Shown here in pieces: positions 59,547-64,000 of a stretch of 64,000 bases of DNA. The stretch lies in assembly GCF_014196715.1 (NCBI RefSeq), contig NZ_JACIEF010000001.1, positions 1,284,872 to 1,348,871 on the forward strand, given 5' to 3'. The DNA comes from Pedobacter zeae (lineage in GTDB: Bacteria > Bacteroidota > Bacteroidia > Sphingobacteriales > Sphingobacteriaceae). Position 1 is the first letter of the stretch; the number at the start of each line of letters is the position of its first letter. The notes beneath the pieces are model-generated. The model was not told where the DNA came from. It made no database searches and worked only from the letters and a program-made list of their open reading frames with translations. A program made the position numbers and the translations under genes.

Positions 59547-60731
59547 TTATTCGCCGTTTATCATTTGGATAATTGTACCGTAACTCATCCAAACCATGGT
59601 TAATACCACAGCCAGGCCAGTTAAAGTTAACCAGAACGGTTGTTTGTAATTTGCAATAATTTTGGTTTTATAAGCTGCAATAAGCATAATACCCAGTGCA
59701 ATTGGTAAAATAAAACCATTTATGGCTCCTACCGTAAGTAGTGTTTTAACAGGTTTACCGATAAGGATAAAAATAATGCAGGAGATAGATATGAAGGCAA
59801 TGATAATCGTTCTGTTAAACTTTAGTATCAGTGGATGAAAACTCTTAACAAAAGAGATGGAGGTATATGCAGAGCCTACAACCGAAGAAATACCGGCAGC
59901 CCATATCACTACACCAAAAATCTTATAGCCTATTTCGCCGCTGGCCAGTTTAAATACTGATGCTGCCGGATTAGCGGGATCTAATGTAAAACCTTTGCTT
60001 ACCACTCCTAAAGCAGCAATAAATAACAGTAAACGCATAATGGATGCGAGTCCGATGGCACTTAATGCGCCTTTGTTTACTGCACCCAAATTCTGTATTC
60101 CGGTTTGTCTGGCATCCAATAAGCGATGGGCTCCTGAAAAGGTAATATAACCACCAACCGTTCCCCCAACAATGGTTAATACAGCCGTAAAACTAAACTG
60201 TGTAGGATTTACAGCCCTTAATGCTGCTTCTGCCAATGGTGGCGAGCTGGTGTAGGCGATAACCAAGGCAAGAATAATTTTAATGAGCCCCATAGTTTTG
60301 GCAAAAACGTCCATCGCTTTGCCAGCCTCTTTGTAAATAAAGATCCCGATGGCCATAATGGCACTTATTACTGCGCCCTGCCCTACAGTGATGCCAAATA
60401 GTACATTTAAGCCCAGGCCTGCGCCGGCAATATTCCCAATGTTAAAGGCCAGGCCTCCCAAAAAAACCAGAAAAGAAATAAAGTAACCCAGGCCCGGAAA
60501 TACCTTGTTGGCAATATCTTGTGCAGGTTGATCTGCAACTGCAATAATCCGCCAGATATTTAGCTGTGCAATGGCATCTAATATGATGGACAACAATATT
60601 ACAAACGCAAAGCTTGCCCCCAACTGTTGGGTAAAAACTGCTGTTTGCGTTAAAAAACCAGGACCAATGGCCGATGAAGCCATTAAAAATGCAGCTCCTA
60701 AAAGTACACTCCAGTTATATTTTGCTTTCAT
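59547..60731 (-). CDS. NRAMP-like transporter linked to 5-oxoprolinase genes
   Basis: This 394-residue membrane protein with about eleven helices has the NRAMP/LeuT-like fold. The first helix reads MASSAIGPGFLTQTAVFTQQ, where true NRAMPs have the metal-binding D-P-G-N; here it is G-P-G-F. The M-P-H-N motif of helix 6 is also absent (VGGYITFSGAHRLL). It therefore probably does not carry divalent metals. It overlaps pxpA by 4 bases; similar proteins (for example YcsG in Bacillus subtilis) lie next to pxpABC/kip genes. Uptake of 5-oxoproline or another organic substrate is a reasonable inference. Confidence 0.88.
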   Translation of the reverse strand: MKAKYNWSVLLGAAFLMASSAIGPGFLTQTAVFTQQLGASFAFVILLSIILDAIAQLNIWRIIAVADQPAQDIANKVFPGLGYFISFLVFLGGLAFNIGNIAGAGLGLNVLFGITVGQGAVISAIMAIGIFIYKEAGKAMDVFAKTMGLIKIILALVIAYTSSPPLAEAALRAVNPTQFSFTAVLTIVGGTVGGYITFSGAHRLLDARQTGIQNLGAVNKGALSAIGLASIMRLLLFIAALGVVSKGFTLDPANPAASVFKLASGEIGYKIFGVVIWAAGISSVVGSAYTSISFVKSFHPLILKFNRTIIIAFISISCIIFILIGKPVKTLLTVGAINGFILPIALGIMLIAAYKTKIIANYKQPFWLTLTGLAVVLTMVWMSYGTIIQMINGE

Positions 60732-61489
60732 ATTGCCGCGGCTTTAATTACAATACCTTCTTTTTGCAGCCTTTCGGTTATTAATTTAGCAAAAGCAACA
60801 GCGTGTTCGCCGTCGCCATGCAAACAAACCGTTTCGGCCTTAACCCGGATGTGATTTCCATTTACGGTTCTTACTTCCTGCTTTAAGGCAAATCCCAGCA
60901 CCTGGTCAATAGCCTCTTCCTCTCTGGCAATCAAGGCGTTGTCTGCAGATCGCGGGGTGAGTAAACCATCATCCTGGTAGCTACGGTCGGCAAAAACTTC
61001 TGATGCGGTTACCAGCCCATGTTTTGCGGCCTCATCGATCATCTTGCTTCCTGCTAAGGCATACAGGATTAATCCCGGATCGAAATCTGAAACGGCCTGC
61101 ACAATTGCTTTTGCTAAAGCGGTATCCTTTGCAGCCATATTATACAGCGCACCATGTGCTTTAACATGATGCAACTTTCCGCCGGCAGCTTTTACAAAAC
61201 CACTAAGGGCGCCGATCTGATATAAAGTAAACTGGTAAGCTTCGTTTGGGCTAATTTTCATTTCTCTCCGCCCAAAACCTTGTAAATCCGGCAAACCCGG
61301 ATGCGCACCAATGGCTACTCCTTTTTTTAAAGCTAAAGCCACAGTTTGCTGTATAACAGCAGGATCCCCTGCATGAAAACCACAGGCAATATTTGCCGAT
61401 GAAATATAATCCATCAGCTTTTCATCATTGGGCATGGTATAATTCCCAAATGCTTCTCCCATATCACAATTAAGATCAATCATCTTCAT
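60728..61489 (-). CDS. pxpA: 5-oxoprolinase subunit A
   Basis: PxpA is the LamB/YcsF-family subunit of the ATP-dependent 5-oxoprolinase PxpABC, which opens 5-oxoproline to glutamate. The 253-residue protein has the classic MIDLNCDMGEAFGNYTMPND, ISSANIACGFHAGDPAVI, GAHPGLPDLQGFGRR, HVKAHGALYN and VCLHGDGEHAVAFAK blocks with acidic and His residues. It overlaps pxpC and the transporter gene by 4 bases each, implying coupled translation. Confidence 0.95.
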   Translation of the reverse strand: MKMIDLNCDMGEAFGNYTMPNDEKLMDYISSANIACGFHAGDPAVIQQTVALALKKGVAIGAHPGLPDLQGFGRREMKISPNEAYQFTLYQIGALSGFVKAAGGKLHHVKAHGALYNMAAKDTALAKAIVQAVSDFDPGLILYALAGSKMIDEAAKHGLVTASEVFADRSYQDDGLLTPRSADNALIAREEEAIDQVLGFALKQEVRTVNGNHIRVKAETVCLHGDGEHAVAFAKLITERLQKEGIVIKAAAI

Positions 61490-62490
61490 GTTTTATTATA
61501 TTTAAGGCTTATTGCCGTGGTAATCAACGATAAATCGTGTTCGCGTTCAAGGTAAAGTTCTTCTGCCTCATCTCTCGAAATTTCTGAAAATCGAACTTCA
61601 TCGCCCGGTTTAAGCTGTGCGCATAAGGGCAGGTCGACTGCCGCAACGTGGGCAATACGCGGGTAACCACCTGTTGTCTGACAGTCGGCCAAGAGTATAA
61701 CCAAATCGCCACTCCCGGTTACCTGGATAACCCCTGGTGTTACTGCTGTACTGAGCAATTCTTTTTTAACCTTCCTTACCAATGGCTTTCCGGATAAATG
61801 ATAGCCCATACGGTTACTCTTTAAATCAATGGTATAGGTATTGGTTAAAAATGAAATGATGGATGGCGCGTCGAACCAACTGATTTCATTGGCCAGAACA
61901 ACCCTAAGCTCTTCCCTTTTCACCGGTAATAAACTTTCGCGCGAAATACGCCAGTTTGGATAAGTCAACGACCGTTCGGTCAACCGATTCAATATTTCGC
62001 TTGATATCTCGCTAAGTAAGGTACTGCTATGTAACACATCCCCTTTTTGCAATGCCCTTCCCTTAAAACCTCCAAAAGCAGCGGTAAGATAAGTGCTTTT
62101 ACTTTCCATTACATCAGGTACATCCCATCCACCGGCAATAGCCAGATAGGTACGCATCCCCAAGGGGTTATTAATCAATGTTATAACAGAGCCTGCCAAA
62201 AATAACAAGGGCTTTTCAGCGGGCATTACTTCACTATTGTAAAGCAAGAAAGCACCATCGCCAGAATAAGAAATCAAAATTGTTGTTTCTGCTTTAAATG
62301 AGGCATCGGCATAGGTAAATTCGATAGTAGCATAATGATCATCGTTGCCAACGGCTTTGTTGGCTAACCGGTGAGCCAGCTCATCCATCGCCCCTGAAAC
62401 CGGTACCGCTTGCGCGAGATACCGGTACCGTCCCCTGTCCTGAATGGTACTTAATAGGCCTGGTTTAATGATGCTGATCTTCATACTCAT
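61486..62490 (-). CDS. pxpC: 5-oxoprolinase subunit C
   Basis: PxpC (KipA/biotin-dependent carboxylase-like domain, 334 residues) works with PxpB in the activation of 5-oxoproline. Marks: IIKPGLLSTIQDRGRYRYL, AVPVSGAMDELAHRLANKAV, the GGWDVPDVMESKSTYLTAAFGG block, NRMGYHLSGKPL and LADCQTTGGYPRIAHV. ATG 62490 overlaps the pxpB stop; ATG 62484 is an alternative just outside. It lies between pxpB and pxpA. Confidence 0.95.
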   Translation of the reverse strand: MSMKISIIKPGLLSTIQDRGRYRYLAQAVPVSGAMDELAHRLANKAVGNDDHYATIEFTYADASFKAETTILISYSGDGAFLLYNSEVMPAEKPLLFLAGSVITLINNPLGMRTYLAIAGGWDVPDVMESKSTYLTAAFGGFKGRALQKGDVLHSSTLLSEISSEILNRLTERSLTYPNWRISRESLLPVKREELRVVLANEISWFDAPSIISFLTNTYTIDLKSNRMGYHLSGKPLVRKVKKELLSTAVTPGVIQVTGSGDLVILLADCQTTGGYPRIAHVAAVDLPLCAQLKPGDEVRFSEISRDEAEELYLEREHDLSLITTAISLKYNKT

Positions 62491-63227
62491 ATTTCAACAT
62501 AAGCATTAAACTCGTTTAGATCAATGGCTTTAAAAGTAACCTTGTCGCCTCCCTGTAAAAGCGATGGCTGCGAACGGTTTACATCAAACATCTTTAAGGG
62601 GGTTTTTCCGATAATCTGCCATCCGCCAGGTGTTTCCATAGGATAAATACCGGTTTGGTTGCCGGCAATACCAACCGACCCTGCAGGGATCTTAGCATTC
62701 GGAACCGCTTTTCTGGGCGTCGATAACCTGGTATCCATGCCACCCATATAGGCAAAACCTGGTACAAATCCGATCATAAAAACGGTATATTGCCCTGCTG
62801 TATGTATATCAATTACCTCGGCTTCGGAAAGGTTATTGGTGCGGGCCACAGTTAAAAGATCCCGGCCAAAATCGCCCCCATAATATACCGGAATAAGCAC
62901 TTCATTGGCTGTTGTTTTAGATTTTTCCCTTTCAGTCTGTGCAATTCGGTTTAAATGTGCCGATACCTTTTCGAAACCACTTACGCCCGGAAGATCGGAT
63001 AGCATGACGGTTAATGGATCAAAAAAAACAGTTAACGTTGTATATGCCGGAACGGTGGTTATTAAACCGGAAAAAGGATTTCGCAACAGCACACGGTTAA
63101 AATCGGTAATCAGGTCCAGCAAATCGTTTTCAATTGTGGTTCCGAATATTATTGTAACCGATTTTTCACTCAATCCGTAAATTTTTATGGGAATGTTTGT
63201 TCCAAAAGGCCCTACCCGCTCATTCAT
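62487..63227 (-). CDS. pxpB: 5-oxoprolinase subunit B
   Basis: PxpB (KipI/allophanate hydrolase subunit 1 domain, 246 residues) is the first gene of the operon. The late half has VYYGGDFGRDLLTVAR, the hallmark MIGFVPGFAYMGGMD with following R-L-x-x-P-R, and GSVGIAGNQTGIYPMETPGGW. In Bacillus subtilis the homologous KipI was first seen as an inhibitor of the sporulation kinase KinA; the enzyme role is the conserved one. The promoter must lie in the 360-base gap upstream. Confidence 0.95.
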   Translation of the reverse strand: MNERVGPFGTNIPIKIYGLSEKSVTIIFGTTIENDLLDLITDFNRVLLRNPFSGLITTVPAYTTLTVFFDPLTVMLSDLPGVSGFEKVSAHLNRIAQTEREKSKTTANEVLIPVYYGGDFGRDLLTVARTNNLSEAEVIDIHTAGQYTVFMIGFVPGFAYMGGMDTRLSTPRKAVPNAKIPAGSVGIAGNQTGIYPMETPGGWQIIGKTPLKMFDVNRSQPSLLQGGDKVTFKAIDLNEFNAYVEI

Positions 63228-63587
63228 ACAACAACAGTAAGATTTAACAATTAATAATCTTCATAAAAACTGGCTCGACAACTAAACTGCCGCTATAAAA
63301 ATGGTTATATATTATCAAACTCGCAAAGATTTTGATGTTAGACCGCTTAAAACTATTTTGCTGGCAACAAATTATTAAATTAAACCAAATAACAGGCAAT
63401 TTTTTTTGCCTCAAAACACTTTTACCAATTGTAATAGTTCTCGTTGTTTGTAATTTCGATTGGAATACCAGCCTATGGCAGGCTTTAGCGTTATATTGTT
63501 TTTGAGATAAAATTTGGATTTTCTATTATAAAACTATAATTTCTCCTTTGTAATAAGTCATCCCAGCTTTTTTACATTGGTTAATTA
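63228..63587. other. divergent intergenic region
   Basis: These 360 AT-rich bases lie between pxpB and the sensor gene. A small hairpin AGGCAA-TTTTTT-TTGCCT is near 63391-63408. No gene was found and no clear TAnnTTTG box can be assigned to either side. Confidence 0.45.
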
Positions 63588-64000
63588 ATGAAGACCATTT
63601 TTATTCTCATTGCCTTCGTATTAGAAGGTGGCTTTTGCGTAGCTCAACCCTTAATTCAGGTAGAAAAACAAAGTTTTGTTAACGTTGGTAAAGCAGGATA
63701 TTTTTGGCAGGATACGCTCAAAACAACATCCTTTGAAAAAGTAGCGCAATTAAAGGCAGAAGATTTTTCGAAAGGCAGGTCAGCAATTTTTAATGGCGGA
63801 TCCAGTGGAAAAGTATGGTGGATGAAACTCCGTTTTACAGAGAACAGCCCAACCACTCCCTATCTTTTTATCGATTACGCTAATATTGATACCATCAACG
63901 TATTTTACCGTGATGAAAGCGGAAGAGTAAACCAGATTAACGCAGGTATGTTTAACCTAAAGGAAAATGATAACATTCTGGGTACCGGTTTTGTATTTCC
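63588..64000 (+). CDS. 7TMR-DISM-type sensor protein, 3'-truncated by window edge
   Basis: The frame opens at ATG 63588 and stays open to the end of the window (137 codons). A signal peptide (MKTIFILIAFVLEGGFCVAQ) is followed by a domain like 7TMR-DISM extracellular 2, with SSGKVWWMKLRFTENSPTTP and YLFIDYANIDTINVFYRDES, the usual W-x-x-x-x-x-x-N-x-S and D-x-I-x-x-(F/Y)-Y pattern. Such proteins continue with seven membrane helices and a kinase or other output domain, which would lie outside this window. The ligand is probably a carbohydrate or other small molecule (family knowledge). Confidence 0.8.
   Translation, partial: MKTIFILIAFVLEGGFCVAQPLIQVEKQSFVNVGKAGYFWQDTLKTTSFEKVAQLKAEDFSKGRSAIFNGGSSGKVWWMKLRFTENSPTTPYLFIDYANIDTINVFYRDESGRVNQINAGMFNLKENDNILGTGFVF

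Noticed and set aside
63656..63856. Minus-strand frame of 66 codons
   Set aside because: It lies opposite the well-supported start of the 7TMR-DISM-type gene and shows no protein features.

Overview
The window looks like a chromosomal segment of a Bacteroidota bacterium, most likely Pedobacter or a close Sphingobacteriaceae relative (inference). The reasons are AT-rich DNA, promoters of the TAnnTTTG (-7) and TTTG (-33) type, absence of obvious Shine-Dalgarno sequences, and a gene set typical of that group (GH92 and GH29 glycosidases, DUF4142, DUF6965, DUF6428, DUF3526, a TonB-dependent receptor, LytS/LytTR pairs). No tRNA, rRNA, CRISPR array, transposase or phage gene was seen.

Layout. 1-3000: the end of a MacB-type permease and a LytS/LytTR two-component pair. 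3000-10510: housekeeping and stress genes (a conserved unknown protein, Hsp20, a thioesterase, a GlcD-like FAD oxidoreductase, folB, glutaryl-CoA dehydrogenase, a SRPBCC protein, a lipoprotein, DUF3185). 10600-24640: a lanthipeptide-type RiPP locus. 24650-31000: lysA, two tiny membrane proteins, aspartate kinase, a phosphohexomutase and fabF. 31000-36010: a TetR-controlled SDR/thioesterase unit with two copies of one operator, then an AraC regulator and two tandem SDRs. 36080-38680: an arsenic operon (arsR, DUF6428, arsC, acr3). 38800-51740: mixed metabolic and hypothetical genes (EamA half-transporter, GH92, mnmA, orphan response regulator, DUF4142, acidic protein, SDR, GH29 fucosidase, outer-membrane protein, mobA, CoiA-like nuclease, DUF6965). 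52040-56450: pta-ackA and a class V aminotransferase. 56970-63230: an operon for 5-oxoproline use (pxpB, pxpC, pxpA, an NRAMP-like transporter) that runs into an M1 aminopeptidase. 63588 to the end: the start of a 7TMR-DISM sensor.

The RiPP locus is the most notable part. A 63-residue precursor with a Bacteroidota class I lanthipeptide leader and a GG cleavage site faces a four-gene operon (C39 peptidase/ABC exporter, LanB glutamylation part, separate LanB elimination part, LanC-like protein). A divergent operon carries two DUF3526 permeases, a TonB-dependent receptor and an ABC ATPase. The expected flow is glutamylation and elimination of Ser/Thr by the split dehydratase, ring closure helped by the LanC-like protein, leader removal and export by the C39 transporter, and immunity or uptake through the ABC/TonB operon. 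The LanC-like protein is odd: its barrel motifs lack all three zinc ligands, and it has a long C-terminal extension ending in what looks like a PqqD-type RiPP recognition element. GTTGCA/TGCAAC dyads lie upstream of the precursor and between the two divergent operons.

Other signals include a TAnnTTTG-N4-ATG arrangement at four genes that predicts leaderless mRNAs, several families of REP-like hairpins between genes, a heptamer repeat inserted in frame in lysA, an ATGA-coupled pair of tiny membrane proteins, and a possible small RNA or 17-residue peptide downstream of hsp20.
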